Shown here: positions 1 through 11,944 of the stretch, piece by piece
Layout: every line of letters starts with the position of its first letter
Numbering within the stretch: the first letter of the stretch is position 1
Assembly (NCBI GenBank): GCA_039720395.1
Contig: CM077823.1
Location: forward strand, 12,232,107 to 12,296,106
Origin: Liquidambar formosana
Taxonomy: Eukaryota > Streptophyta > Magnoliopsida > Saxifragales > Altingiaceae
Direction of reading: 5' to 3'
DNA length: 64,000 nucleotides
The notes under the pieces: generated by a model
The model's input: the letters and a program-made list of their open reading frames with translations, nothing else
The model's database searches: none
Told to the model about the DNA's origin: nothing
Position numbers and translations under genes: made by a program

Positions 1-1585
1 TGAAAAGCAATTTCAGCCAAAACGACTTTAAACCCAGGCCAAACAGAAGAAGATCTATATGAAGTGGAAAATTGAAGATTCTGAATTTTAAACTGTGCCT
101 TCATAAAATGAGAGAAAACACTATTTTGGGTGATAATGCACCAACAAGACTTAAAAAGACCTGCCCGATTAAATGCACGCATATCCTTAATACCCAATCC
201 ACCTTCATTATGAGGAAAGCAAACTTGATTCCAAGAAATAGTCACAGTCTTCCTAGAATCCACATTCCCAGACCAGATGAAATTCCTAATCCACATTTGC
301 AAATGCTTAAGAAGAGCAGGAGGCCAAGCATATAACATAAAAGAATGCAATAACATTGGAAAACTAACATATTGCACCAACTGAATTCTACCAGCAAAAG
401 AAAGAAATCTGCACTGCCAACCCTCAAGCTTAGATTTTGCTTTATCAGCAAGCTGTTGCAAGTAAGCTCGTTTTGGCTTTCCTTTAAAAATAGGCACCCA
501 CCCCCAGATAGGTAAATGGAGCCCTGCCTTCAGTTATACCAAGAATAGAAGTAATAGCACTTCTTTTATGAATTGCCCTGGCCAATAAAAACTCTACACT
601 TAGCTTTACTAATGTACTGACCAGAAGCTTGAGCATAGAAATCAAAGGCATGCATAAGGGCTTGTTAACAAGAAGATGATCCTCTACAAAAAAAAAACCA
701 AGATGTCATCAACATATAACAAATGGGTAGGAGCTTTAAAACCCCTAGGAGAGGAAATAGGCAATATCTTAGATTCAGAAACAAGCTTAGAAATGCTTCT
801 ACTTAAAACCTCTTCTGCTAAGCAAAAAAACAAAGGAGAAAGGGGGTCTCTTTGCCTAACACCTCTGCTGCAACCAAAAAACCACAGGGAACACCATTGA
901 TAAGAATAGAGAGTTTAGTATACTTCAAAAATATATGAATCCACCCTTGTAAACTTCCTGCTAAAACCAAATTGATGTAGAACTTGAAGAAGGAACTACC
1001 ATTCTATAGTGTCAAAAGCCTTGATTACATCAAACTTAATACCCACATTCCCTCCAAAACATTTATTATCTAGCATATTGAAGCATTCAGAAGCTAGGCC
1101 CAAATTCTCAACAATCTTCCTTCCCTTAATAAAAGCAGTCTAATTAAGAGAAATAATCCTAACAGCAATAGAGCTTAGTCTATCTGAAAGAATCTTGGGA
1201 ATGACCTTAAATAAGAAATTGGCAAGAGCGATAGGTTTATACTGAGTAATAGTATCAGCTTCAGGAACTTTAGGTATTAGAACCACAAAATTGGAATTAA
1301 AATTAGCAGGTAACCAACCCTGCTCAAAGAACATAGTAATAGCTTTGACAACATCCTCACCCACAATATCCCAACATGATTAGTAAAATAATCCACCAAA
1401 ACCATCAGGCCCAAGAGCACTATGAGGATCCATTGAAAAAACAGCAGCCTTAATGTCATCAATAGAAGGAATAGCTGTAAGCATATCATTTTCAATGTCT
1501 GTTACTAAAGAAGGAATCATTGAAGTTACTAACCCATTATTAGGAACAGAAGTGTTAGCAGCATAAAGAGACTCATAATAGTCCA
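1..1585 (-). pseudogene. LINE ORF2, reverse transcriptase and C-terminal part
   Basis: This continues ORF2 after the LTR insertion. Visible RT blocks are SALGPDGFGGLFY, VVLIPKVPEADTITQYKPIAL, TAFIKGRKIVENL, FDVIKAFDT, RQRDPLSPLFF and YVDD (705-716). Reading IISLN ends in a stop near 1,140 where the family normally has Gln. Frame changes are needed after the FDT block, and again just after YVDD beside a run of ten A bases on the + strand. Further down, GRIQLVQYVSFPMLLHSF and NEGGLGIKDMRAFN belong to the usual post-RT domain, and it is cut by the window edge. The catalytic aspartates are kept, but the frame is broken at least three times. Confidence 0.88.
1581..1585. repeat. Target-site duplication, left copy (GTCCA)
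   Basis: Five bases immediately before the LTR start at 1586. The identical five bases follow the other LTR at 8005-8009. Five-base duplications are normal for Copia integrases. Confidence 0.93.
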
Positions 1586-2682
1586 TGAAATTTCGGTTTT
1601 ACTAAGCCTACATTACCTAGAAGGGCGGTTGAATAGGTATTATGTATGAATCTTATCCAATTTTGATTTCAAGACAATTAATCTCTTTTACCACAAATAA
1701 ATTAGTCTCACAGCAAACACAAAAGCAATTAACAATGACACAAGAGATTTTTACATGAAAAACCCTAGATGGGAAAAACTACGGGACTTCATCTAGTTGA
1801 AGCAAATCCATTATGAAATCAACGAGTACAAGACACACTTACAGACCACACAAGGACTCTTGCAGTTGTCTTTACTCCCACAATCACACACGATCGATCT
1901 CCGTCGTCACGACTTTGGTCACAACCAACCTCTTTTACAGTGATGCCTTCAATCACAAACTCGCAAGCTCGATTACCGTCGCAACGGTCTCACAATCATC
2001 CAAGGTTGTGAATGGTGTGTGGTTTGAAGGTCTCTAGAGCATATGAGTGAAAAACCTAGGTTAAAATGCTCTAGAGAGGTTTTAAGAAGATGAACAATGA
2101 AAACCCTAATAGAGAGAGGCTTGCTTCACACTCTCAATGATAAAAGACTCTATATATATAGTCTAAGAAACCCCAAGTGGTTGTACCATGTTTTGGTATT
2201 AAAAAGGCAAGTTTTAAAACTTTAAAAACTATTTTTTACGAGCCCGGATCGATTCGAGTTCATGTCAGATCAATCCGGGTTGACAGAACCAAAAATCACA
2301 TTTCTAGAGCAGTATGGATCGATCCACTAAAACCATGGATCGATCCACCTAAGTAGTAGCAAAATCTACATTTTAAAATACCATAGATCAATTCGCATAA
2401 TCCATGGATCGATCCACCTAGGCAGAAAAACCTCAAAAGCTAAAAATTCTTTTTCAAAATCATTTTTATAAATAAAGAAATATTGAAAATGATTTGAAAT
2501 GATTTTTAAACATTAAAACTTAGGCTCCTATAGTCACTTACCTTTCCTAAGAACAATTGTGAGTCGAAACTTTAAACTCCACGCTTTGTCTCAACTTTGC
2601 AACTTCACCAATCTTCAATCAACCCAAGACTCAACCATACTTTGGCACGGAATATGACAACATTAAAAACACGGACCTAACA
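1586..2682 (-). repeat. 3' LTR of the Copia-type element
   Basis: An LTR of about 1.1 kb that aligns end to end with 6907-8004, with scattered substitutions and single-base indels (for example an extra TA in its short TA run near 2150). Both LTRs share a GC-richer island near 1850-2000 and 7180-7310. They also share several clustered GGATCGATCCA-like motifs at 2250-2420 and 7560-7740. Confidence 0.93.
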
Positions 2683-2696
2683 ATCTCCCCTTTCGG
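2683..2696 (-). promoter_or_regulatory. Polypurine tract
   Basis: The minus strand reads GAAAGGGGAGAT directly against the 3' LTR. This is where plus-strand DNA synthesis is primed during reverse transcription. Confidence 0.85.
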
Positions 2697-3269
2697 TAAT
2701 TCCATGACAAAACCAACCTAAATTTCGACATGAGATATAAGACGTATTCCCAAACCACAAAACTGAGCAAGTCCTACACTCACTATGAGAATTACAACTC
2801 GATAAAGAAATATTACATGGAAAGAACCAACAACTATACTAAATCTCACACTCAACCGATTAACCTGTGATCTGTGATCTGCAAACAAGAACAAACAATA
2901 CCCAAGCATAATATAACAGAAATAGGTTAAAAACTCAATGAAATTTTATTCTCCTCCAAGCATACAAACTCAAAGATATTCTCCCCCTAGCATACAAATA
3001 TTCTCCCCCAAGCATACAAACTCAAACTCAAACTCAAAACTATTCTCCCCCTTTTTGTCATGAATTGACAAAGGAAAGCACACATATAAAAAAATGAAAC
3101 CACATCAGAGGGAAATCAAAGAATAGCAAGAAGAACTAAGTGATTTCATTAATCAAGCTTAAGGACATCATAGAAGAGAGATGAAAACATCAAAGTAACA
3201 CCAAGGGTCCTAAACTAGGATCCAATCTCAACATCACCAGCATCAACATCCTCACATCAAGAGACAAAA

Positions 3270-3306
<37 letters not shown>

Positions 3307-4616
3307 AAGATGAGGGCACAAGAGATAACAACTCACATTCACTCTGAAAAACACTCGTAACTCCCCCTAAAATAATGCACAAAAAGAAATAAAAACTAAA
3401 AAAAATAAACAAAACATGTGCACTTGACAATACGATGGCATGTTAGAGTGTTCCACAAATAGAGAAAAAGAACTAAACTTGAGACACCATTCCACAATAA
3501 AGAAGCACATGAGTCATCAAAGATATAATAGCAAATTAGCAATAAAGTCTTTCACACTTATGCACGATTAGAAAAGTTATTCAAGAAATTTCATATGCTA
3601 AGTGTATAATGCACTGACAACGCCAACGGGGTCGGTTGGCAGAGCTACTCATGCTAACCAAAATCTAATAACTCCAAAGAAATAAAGAAAAAGAATTCAA
3701 ACCATGTTAGAATCGAAAAGATTGCTTTTCACCTTTTTTAATTGTTTCTTTTTCTATTTCTATGAGCTTTGGGAATAATTTTGTAGGTATCAAGTTTTCA
3801 TACCTTTCCCATATTTTTCAATTTTTTAAACATACATTTTTTTACTGAAGCTCACCATCAATATTTTTTTATTATCAACATGATGGCTTTCACACTTTCA
3901 CGCAACCAACCCTCTCCATGAATTACCTCGCGTTAGCTTCGGACAACGCAACGGTAGCCCTTTTCATGAGACATAGGGATATGCATAACATATAGGTCAT
4001 TCAAATTCTAGCATCCCAAGAAATTTTCAAACATAGATTTCACAATTCATAGAATTAGCCTAAAAACCCCAAAGTCATATATCAATGGTGCAGTGTAAAA
4101 TGTATAGCATGTAAATTCAGAACTACTCCACTAAGTGTGCTTAAGAGAGAGACTAAATATCAAATTTATCAATTTATAAATTTCAACTCAATATGACAAT
4201 CACAAAGGATATAGTCTCAACATCTTAGTGTAAATCATATATAAGTAAAACACACAACTAGCCAAGAATAGCAAAGCACACAAGAATATCTTTTTGGTCT
4301 TTTTGAATTTTTCATTTTTCATTTTTATTTTTTATACCAATGAAAAAGTAAAAACAAATAAACTCCAAAGAAAAACAAAAACACACACAAAAGCAATAAA
4401 TCCTAAATACTCCATAACTCTAGAAACAGCATGAATGACATAGAGAAAAGATCACACCTAGAGCACTATGGATAATTTAAGGTCTTTGCGGACCATAGGT
4501 AGTTTAATGTCATTTCGGACAAAAGCCAACTCAACTAGAAGCTAGTATAATGCTTTTACCCTTATCCTTTTGCACAACACTAACAAGTGGGTTATGATAT
4601 TCAGAATCCTTTTTCT
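2697..4616 (-). other. Non-coding spacer of the gag-only element
   Basis: This stretch lies between the gag stop and the polypurine tract, where an autonomous element would carry pol. No reading frame longer than about 60 residues and no pol motif (DSG, HHCC, YVDD-like) is visible on either strand. It is AT-rich, contains a (TA)n tract at 3271-3303 and several repeats of CTCCCCC..AGCATACAAA near 2950-3020. Confidence 0.7.
3271..3303. repeat. (TA)n microsatellite
   Basis: Uninterrupted TA dinucleotides within the LTR element's spacer. Confidence 0.95.
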
Positions 4617-6831
4617 TCACCCATTCTTTCCTAGCAATGAATCTCTCTTAGGAAAACTCATAGCTTGTATAGAATCACTTATAGGATCACGGGAAGAAGT
4701 GCCTAATCCTCTATGTGCAATTTGTCTCAAATCAACAACCTCTTGACATAGCTTCTTAAGACAATCACCTATATTGTCCCAACTCAAGATAGGATTTCTA
4801 GAAGACCTAGAAGAACCATTCCTAAGATGAAAACAGTTAGGACGAATGTGACCAACCTCACCACAATGGTGACACACAGGAAGACTCCTAAGAGAGGATC
4901 TATTCCAAATATAAGGAATATCATATCCATTAGACCTCTTCACTTGCCTATGGAAGTCACTATCTACCTTCCTAGGTGGATTCTTCCTAGGTAACTTTAG
5001 ATTTTTCCTTAGGACTGGACATTTAGATCTAATATGTCCTTTCAAGCCACAATGGATACAAGTAGGAACTCACTTTGAAAGCACAATAGGTGGAGGAATG
5101 ACAGACTTTATCACTTGAGACTCTTGAACCTTGACAAACATGGTTTTAGATGAATTAGGAGTAACCCTATCACTAACAAAACCTAAACCATGCCTATCAC
5201 TAGAGCTCTGTCCAACACCTAACAGCTTGTCTAAGGTCTCTTTACCTTTTGACATTTTCTCAAGATCTCCTATCTTAGTCTTCAAGTCTTTCTCAATATT
5301 TACTACTTTCAGCTCAAGACTTTTCTTAGACTCAGACAACTCGAAGCTCTCCTTTTCAAGTCAAACCACCTCATTAGCAAGAAGTGCTTTCTGAGTGCTC
5401 AACTGACTCTCATGACCCTTAGATTCAGATAATTCCATCTTTAAAGTCTCTATCTCTTTTTCAAAAGTTTTAACCTTAATGTATAGAGATTTATTAGACT
5501 TTTTGGTTTTTAGACACTTTTCAAACAACTTATCATAAGCTAATTGAAGGTCTTCTTCTTCTTCATCAAATTCAATCATATTTTCAAAATTTTCAAAATT
5601 AATCTCATCTTTTTCAGACTCCCCTTGATTCTCAGAATCAATAACATTTGATGAGATTTTATCATTAACCTGGTGAATAGAAGTAAAGGCCATGAAGTTA
5701 GAGTTATCCTCTTTTCCTTGAGAAGAATTTTCAGAATCCGACTCAATCTCACTGTCACTCAAAGTAGCATTATATCCCTTTCCATTATTCTAATCACTAC
5801 TTTGTTTCTTCTTAGTATTAGCACATTCAGGAGCAATATGACCGAAATCATGACATTCATAACATTGAATTTTATCTCTCTCATCATTCATATCATTTGG
5901 TCTCTCCCCCTGAGTTCTAGACTAACATATAGACCTATTTCTCTCCCTCCTATCCTTGTTGGAACTAGAACCACTACCTTTGCTAGAATTAGATACATTG
6001 TCCCTACTAGAGCTACCACCATTACTATTTCTAGAATTGGAAACACTACCTCTAGGATTTTTGAAGAATTTCTTAAACTTTTTAACAAAGTAGGCAATGT
6101 TCTCCTCAGAAATATCAAATTCAGAGCCAGTCCTAGAAACATGTCTGCTAGACTTTTCATTCACAGTACTCAAGACAATCCCTGTGTTCTTAGGCTCTTT
6201 CTTAGGCTTGCAAAACTTCATCTCATAATTCTGAATTTCACTAACCAAGTCTTCCTTTTTCATAGAATCTAAATCTTTATTATCTTCAATGGAAGTGATC
6301 TTAGGAAGGAACCTAATAGGCAAAGATCTAAGGATTTTCCTGTTGATTGTAGCATCAGACATAACATCACCTAAGGAAAACCTAGAATTGACAATATCAT
6401 TCAATCTAACATTAAACTCATCAAACACTTTATTTTCTTTCAGTCTCTTGTTCATACAAGGCAGTAAGCATTTGAATTTTAGTGCTTTTAACAGATATGG
6501 TACCTTCATGAGTTTTCTCAAGGGTATTCCAAGCCTCTTTTGCATATTCACAATGGGCTACCCTTCGAAATTCATCTCGAGATATTTCATTGAAAATAGC
6601 ATTGATTCCTTTGGAATTCCATTTAAGTTCTTCATAATCTTCTTTAGTCCATTGAACTTTAGGCTTTTCAATAGATACACCTTCCACAACCACCTTGGGT
6701 GGAGAATATCCATCAATCACAGCAAGCCACACTCTCTCATCAATTGATTTGAGATATGCTCACATAAGAGCCTTCCAATACCCATAATCCTTACCATTAA
6801 AATATGGTATTGAAAGTTTGACAGGCTCCAT
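4617..6831 (-). pseudogene. Copia gag (DUF4219/UBN2, coiled coil, three zinc knuckles)
   Basis: Gag would form the virus-like particle of the element. The probable start is MEPVKLSIPYFNGKDYGYW at 6831 (DUF4219-type). A stop replaces a residue after WKALM. The UBN2 region follows (EEAWNTLEKTHEGT-like, then FDEFNVRLNDIVNS and LRSLPIRF), with a one-base shift near 6,440. Next come a Ser/Arg/Gly-rich stretch and knuckle one, CYECHDFGHIAPEC (about 5,823-5,864). After that is an acidic segment and a long Lys/Glu/Leu coiled coil ending GKETLDKLLG. Knuckles two (CIHCGLKGHIRSKC, about 5,025-5,066) and three (CHHCGEVGHIRPNC, about 4,831-4,872) close the protein. The coiled coil followed by KETLD.LLG is typical of SIRE/Maximus gags. 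At least three stops and one frameshift are present. Confidence 0.88.
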
Positions 6832-6892
6832 ACTACCAGAATCAAATGAAAAGATCAACACTTAGGCTGTTAAACCTTAAGAGTGAACCTAT

Positions 6893-6904
6893 GCTCTGAT
6901 ACCA
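6893..6904 (-). promoter_or_regulatory. Primer-binding site for initiator-Met tRNA
   Basis: On the minus strand this reads TGGTATCAGAGC, the sequence complementary to the 3' end of plant initiator methionine tRNA used by most Copia elements. It is two bases inside the 5' LTR and fixes the element's orientation. Confidence 0.93.
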
Positions 6905-6906
6905 AT

Positions 6907-8004
6907 TGAAATTCTGGTTTTACTAAGCCTACAATACCTAGAAGGGGGGTTGAATAGGTATTATGTATGAATCTTACCCAATTTTGATTTCAAGACAATT
7001 AATCTCTTTTACCACAAATAAATTAGTCTCACAACAAACACAAAAGCAATTAACAATGGCACAATAGATTTTTACACGGAAAACCCTAGATGGGAAAAAC
7101 TACGGGACCTCGTCTAGTTGAAGCAGATCTATTATGAAATCAACGAGTACAAGACACACTTACAGACCACACAAGGACTCTTGCAGTTGTCTTCACTCCC
7201 GCGATCACACACGATCGATCTCCGTCGTCACGACTTTGGTCACAACTAACCTCTTTCACAGTGATGCCTTCAATCACGAACTCGCAAGCTCGATTACCGT
7301 CGCAACAATCTCACAATCATCCAAGATTGTGAATGGTGTGTGCTTTGAAAGTCTCTAGAGCATCTGAGTGAAAAACCTAGGTTAAAGTGCTCTAGAGAGG
7401 TTTTAATAAGATGAACAATGAAAACCATAATAAAGAAAGGCTTGCTTCACACTCTCAATGATAAAAGACTCTATATGTATAGTCTAAGAAACCCCAAGTG
7501 GTTGTACCACGTTTTGGTATTAAAAAGGCAAGTTTTAAAACTTTAAAAACTGTTTTTTATGAACCCGGATCGATTCAAGTTCATGCCGGATCGATCTGGG
7601 TTGACAGAACCAAAAATCGCACTTCTAGAGCAGTATAGATCGATCCACCAAAACCATGGATCAATCCACCTAGGCAGTAGCAAAATCTGCATTTTTAAAA
7701 TACCATAGATCGATCCGCATAAGCCATGGATCGATCCACCTAGGCAGAAAAACCTCAGAAGCTAAAAATTCTTTTTTAAAACCATTTTTATAAATAAAGA
7801 AATATTGAAAATGATTTGAAATAATTTTTAAACATTAAAACTTAGGCTTCTACAGTCACTTACCTTTCCTAAGAACAATTGTGAGTCGAAGCTTTAAACT
7901 CCACGCTTTGTCTCAACTTTGCAACTTCACCAATCTTCAATCAACCCAAGACTCAACCATACTTTGGCATGGAATATGACAACATTAAAAACACGGACCT
8001 AACA
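6907..8004 (-). repeat. 5' LTR of the Copia-type element
   Basis: Partner of 1586-2682. On the minus strand it begins TGTTAGGTCCGTG and ends in TTTCA, directly before the primer site. A TATA-like stretch occurs near 7476 (ctatatgtatag on the + strand) and could be the promoter of the genomic RNA. Confidence 0.93.
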
Positions 8005-8009
8005 GTCCA
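8005..8009. repeat. Target-site duplication, right copy (GTCCA)
   Basis: Matches 1581-1585 exactly. Keeping one copy restores the LINE reading frame across the insertion. Confidence 0.93.
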
Positions 8010-9200
8010 CTAAATGTGCTTGAATATCAGAGTAGTCTTCAAGAGTATGTGACTTAGACTTTAACATAGAAATTCTACTTCTGGTAGACTTCATGGTAGT
8101 CATTCTGTGGAAAAAAGTAGTATTGTTGTCGCCTTCAGATATCCACTTTAGCTTAGATTTCTCCTTCCAAAACGATTCTTGAATACAAAGAGCTTCAAAA
8201 AGATCCCTTTTAATATCAGCTTCCTGTTGCAAAAGAGAGTCTTGAGGCCCCAAAGATCAATTTCATGTTGAATACGAGACAAAGAGCTTTGGACAGATGC
8301 TACTCTATCATTAACATTGCCAAAAACCTTCTTATTCCACAACTTAAGACAAGACTTTAACACCTTAAGCTTTTCCCTTATAATAAACAAAGGACAACCG
8401 TAAAACTTACAAGAATTCCAACTATCAAAAATCACCTGTTTAAAAGAAGGATGTGAAATCCAAGCATTGATAAATCTAAAAGAACGAGGGCCAGTAGAAG
8501 AATGCTTATTAACAACAAACAGAAGAGGGTTGTGATCAGAGCAAGACCTAGGCAATCCCACACAGAAGGAGTCCCTCCAAGCGTCTAACCACTGAGGATT
8601 ACAAAGAGATCTATCCAAACGCATTTCCACCCTAGAGTAAAGGCCTCTAAACCAAGTATACGATATATCTTTAGTATCCATATGACAATAATTACAAGAG
8701 TCTGTCAAGTCCTTAAATTCATCACAAGACAATCTATTAGGCAACTTACCTCCTCTTTTTTCATGTGCACCAATAATCGCATTGAAATCACCAATAGCAA
8801 GCCACGCACCATCAATAAGAGATTGTAAAGCTAAGAAATCAGACCAGAGATCCCGTCTTTTGATATAGGTTGTAACAGCATAAACAAGAGTAATATAACA
8901 CTCAGAAAGATCAAATTTGGATTTAATAGTAACTTGTTGAGCAGAGTTCAAAATAATATATGGAGTAGCTAAGTTATCGGCATAAAGAACCCAAAGATTA
9001 GACATGAGAGGGCCCCTATTATTTAAAGCCACCAACTTCAAACCTACAGATTTCCAAAAAATGGCATCAACCGAATTAAATTCAAACATAGGTTCAGAGA
9101 TACCAAGAATATCTAGTTTATTAACTAAAATAAAATTTTTTAGTTCCCTCCTAGAGGCTTTGTTACCCAAACCCCTAATATTCCAATAGAGCACCTTCAT
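8010..9200 (-). pseudogene. LINE ORF2, endonuclease part and linker to RT
   Basis: This is the amino-terminal half of ORF2, starting at MKVLYWNIRGLG. It matches the apurinic-like endonuclease (EEP fold) that nicks target DNA to prime reverse transcription. Motifs appear in order: WNIRG, ISEP, IGDFNAI, YTW followed by RLDR, and the catalytic SDHNPLL. The reading continues as coiled linker sequence (LKLWNKKVFGNVN) for about 350 residues. A frameshift near 8,250-8,150 leads into a second frame with KSKLKWISEGDNNTTFFHR, a conserved pre-RT motif. It stops at the LTR insertion after DIQAHLVD, and the continuation is at 1585 downward. The endonuclease frame is unusually open compared with the rest of this LINE. 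Confidence 0.88.
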
Positions 9201-9399
9201 TAAGAACCAACATTCAATTGTTTGCCACTTAAAGGGTAAGAATGCTCAAACACTGTTAAAAGCTTACCTTTTCTCATTCTTTTAAGCTGGGATTTAGACA
9301 AACAGGAGTGAAAGGCTTATTTGCATCCTCTGCTGCCTAAATTGCTAATTCAACTTGGTCAATAGCCATGTCACTAATAGTATGCTTTGAAGATGTAGG

Positions 9400-10718
9400 C
9401 TATAAATCAATTGGAATAGAACCCTTGATTATGCCTCCAACAGGTGAATCTAACGTGTTATGCCTAAATGAGCAAACAACAGCATCATTCAAATGCTCAT
9501 TAGAAATTGGCAGTTGAGGATTATATGCAGAGGACTCGGAACCCTCATCATTATAATCACCCCACCTTTTGGGAGGTGTAGCACTCACATGAGTGAAGCT
9601 CTTTATAGAAGAAGAGTGCCTAATCTCAGAGGATTGGACCACATTAGTGTCAACATGAGCTTTCTCCTTCTCTATGTAATCATTATTCTGAACCGTATCC
9701 AATAGGGCAGTGTCTTTTTCAACATAATTATTCTCTACTCCCTTCTGCACAATAGTAGCAGCCCTAGTATTCTTGCCAATACCATCGACTATCTGTTTAG
9801 GCCGATAAACCATAGAAGTCCCCTTAACTAGATGATCACCAACTGCTTTAGACCCTTTCTTAGAACCAAAACAACATTTCGAAATCTCATGCCCAATCAA
9901 ATGACAATGGGAACAAACCGAATGGAGGTTTTCATAATACACATCAACAAAGAACCCATATCCCTCCCTTTCCACTCTAATATGATTAGGAAGAAGAACC
10001 AACATGTCAATTTCAACCAAAACTCTAACATAATGGCCATAGATTTGGTTCAGAGTCGCCTTATTAATCTGCAGAGGTATGCCAACACCCCTCGCAATTT
10101 CCAACAAATTTTTCTTATGTCAATATTCTTGCGATAGGCCATATAATCGAATCCATACCTGCGAATGAGATTGAACTTGATTTTTTGCGTTGAAATCAGT
10201 AACCCATTGTGAGATACGGAACATTCCAGGCGACAAATGCCAATTACCTCCCGCCCAAACCTTCTTCATATCTTCCATATAATAGAAGTGTATCAAAATA
10301 GCCCTTGCCTGATGGAACAAGACGCCATTCCCCCATTGTTTTCCAAATAGAGGCTAGCTTTGATCTAAGCTTAGGAAAAGTGAAAGGTTTGGAACCCTTT
10401 GGTAGCAGCAATCTACCAATTACATTTGTGTTACACTCGGCCAGCTTTGACTGATAAGGTTGTTCGCTAATTCAAACAGTAACCATATCCCCCTCAATCT
10501 TATGTAATGGGATTTGACTCGTAGATTCCTCCACCACATGTTGTTTAAGAATAGCAGCAAAAGAATTTTTAGAAACCCCTACTTTATTCTTCCTAAGCCG
10601 TTGAAGCAGAGACTCCAGACGACTTCTCACCACTTATCGATACATTCTCAAGGAAACCCCATGGGCAACAAACTCCGTGCTGTGCAACAAAGAGAGAAGG
10701 ATTAGCCGTAGAAGCCAT
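9400..10718 (-). pseudogene. LINE ORF1 (DUF4283 / CCHC nucleic-acid-binding protein), frameshifted
   Basis: This is the first ORF of the LINE, an RNA-binding protein expected to coat the element's RNA. An ATG at 10,718 opens a reading beginning MASTANPSLF. The frame then shifts, and a segment with KPFTFPKLRSKLASIW and GEWRLVPSGKGYF follows, typical of DUF4283. A further shift near 10,325 leads to the part containing GNWHLSPGMFRISQW and VWIRLYGLSQEY. The last open stretch (10,107-9,400, 235 residues) holds the knuckle CSHCHLIGHEISKC (CX2CX4HX4C) and a low-complexity tail. About 200 bases separate its stop from the ORF2 start, the usual LINE order. At least two frameshifts and one in-frame stop make it non-functional. 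Confidence 0.8.
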
Positions 10719-10859
10719 AATATCGAGAAATCTGCTTTCCAGAAGAAACCCTAGCCGCTAAGAAGAAACCCCATTCCAAAACCCTAGCCGCCTCCCTTTC
10801 CACTCATACCAAAGTCTACTTCATTGCAATATATCCGTTTAAACATTTATCGATCCAGA

Positions 10860-11944
10860 AAGTATTGCCTATAACAAATATACAAAACTTTTACACAAGT
10901 TTTATTATTTGAATACAACTTTCCTAGGCTGAACCAACTAAATTATCTGAAAGTATTTTCTTTTAATATTCAATCAAAATAGAAGAATTCGACCTTATGG
11001 TTTTGTAAAGACCTTGTGTGAGCATGGTAGAGAACATGATTATCATAAATTCCCTTTCATTTAGCATATCAATCATTTACCACTATGTACTCCTACCACC
11101 AATTGGAAAAACCAAAAAATTAAATTAAATTGATTGCAATATCATAATGAGTTAAAAAGTGGTCCTAAGAAACGTCTACAAGGAAATTGAAGTGTGGAGT
11201 TCAAGAAGAAACCCCAATATCAGAGAGTTTACCAACAAATCAAAATTCACGTTGACTATTTTACTTCTTAGAATTTATTATTATTTTTTTTGCCTTTCCC
11301 CTATTATAAATTCTATGAGATAGATTTGTAATGCAAATTCATCTTTCTCATTCTCAAACAAATTTCGAACAATTATTAACACGCACATATAGATCACCAA
11401 ACATTACTCGGAATAAAAGAAATGATCAAAATTATTATACGCACCTTTGTGTTTGTGGCTTAAAATGTATAACACACATACCAGATAATTTCTCTCCATC
11501 CATGTTCCCCACACTAGATTAAAGTTGCTATCAATTTCTGTACCATGATTTTTCTACACCATGATTCCCATATGAATGCCCAAAAACAAAACTTGATTGA
11601 ACGGATGGCGCCGTATCCACCAGCAAAAAGAAACTTCCAATTAGAAAACCAATGATCCCGGCAACACCCGAATTCAATGAAAAGGAGATGGGAAGAAAAT
11701 CAAACGACCCGTGTTATCTCAACATCTTTATGAAAGTAGTAATCATAGTTATTACAGACTAATACAATTCTAATATCATTCAAATACAATTTCTTCAAAA
11801 AAAAAAAAAAAAAAAAATTGTGTTACGTGAAAACAACAAAATACAATTCCATTAAAGAAAAAAATAAAATAAAATATCAATCCATAACCCACTCTACCAA
11901 AAAACATTAATCTATAATAATTCATGTCATATGCGACTTTAGAT
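10860..11944. other. AT-rich intergenic DNA
   Basis: No coding frame with family resemblance, no tRNA-like fold and no clear transposon ends are visible here. It includes a run of about 20 A bases near 11,798. Confidence 0.5.

Larger units (their letters stand above)
1586..8004 (-). mobile_element. Copia-type LTR retrotransposon, gag-only (SIRE-like)
   Basis: The element is bounded by two near-identical LTRs (1586-2682 and 6907-8004) that start TG and end CA on the + strand. It is flanked by the direct repeat GTCCA (1581-1585 and 8005-8009). Its sense strand is minus: a primer site complementary to initiator-Met tRNA lies two bases inside the right LTR and a purine tract abuts the left LTR. 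Only gag coding can be recognised. The 1.9 kb between the gag stop at 4617 and the purine tract shows no protease, integrase, RT or RNase H motif. This is the architecture described for terminal-repeat elements with a gag domain, which need an autonomous partner. Internal deletion of a full SIRE-type element is the alternative. Confidence 0.92.
1..10850 (-). mobile_element. LINE (L1-type non-LTR retrotransposon), split by an LTR element
   Basis: A minus-strand non-LTR retrotransposon runs from a 5' end near 10,850 to beyond the left edge. In transcription order it shows ORF1 (DUF4283-like region and a CCHC knuckle), ORF2 endonuclease, reverse transcriptase with a YVDD box, and the post-RT region that leaves the window at base 1. 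An LTR retrotransposon at 1586-8004 interrupts it. Removing that insertion with one copy of the GTCCA duplication rejoins the reading IQAHLVD to YYESLYAAN without loss. Nonsense codons and frameshifts in both ORFs show it is dead. The 5' boundary is approximate, and no target duplication for the LINE itself can be seen because its 3' end lies outside. Confidence 0.88.

Noticed and set aside
5131..6747. Plus-strand frames of 87-199 residues over the gag region
   Set aside because: They are antisense shadows of the minus-strand gag, which has recognisable domains.
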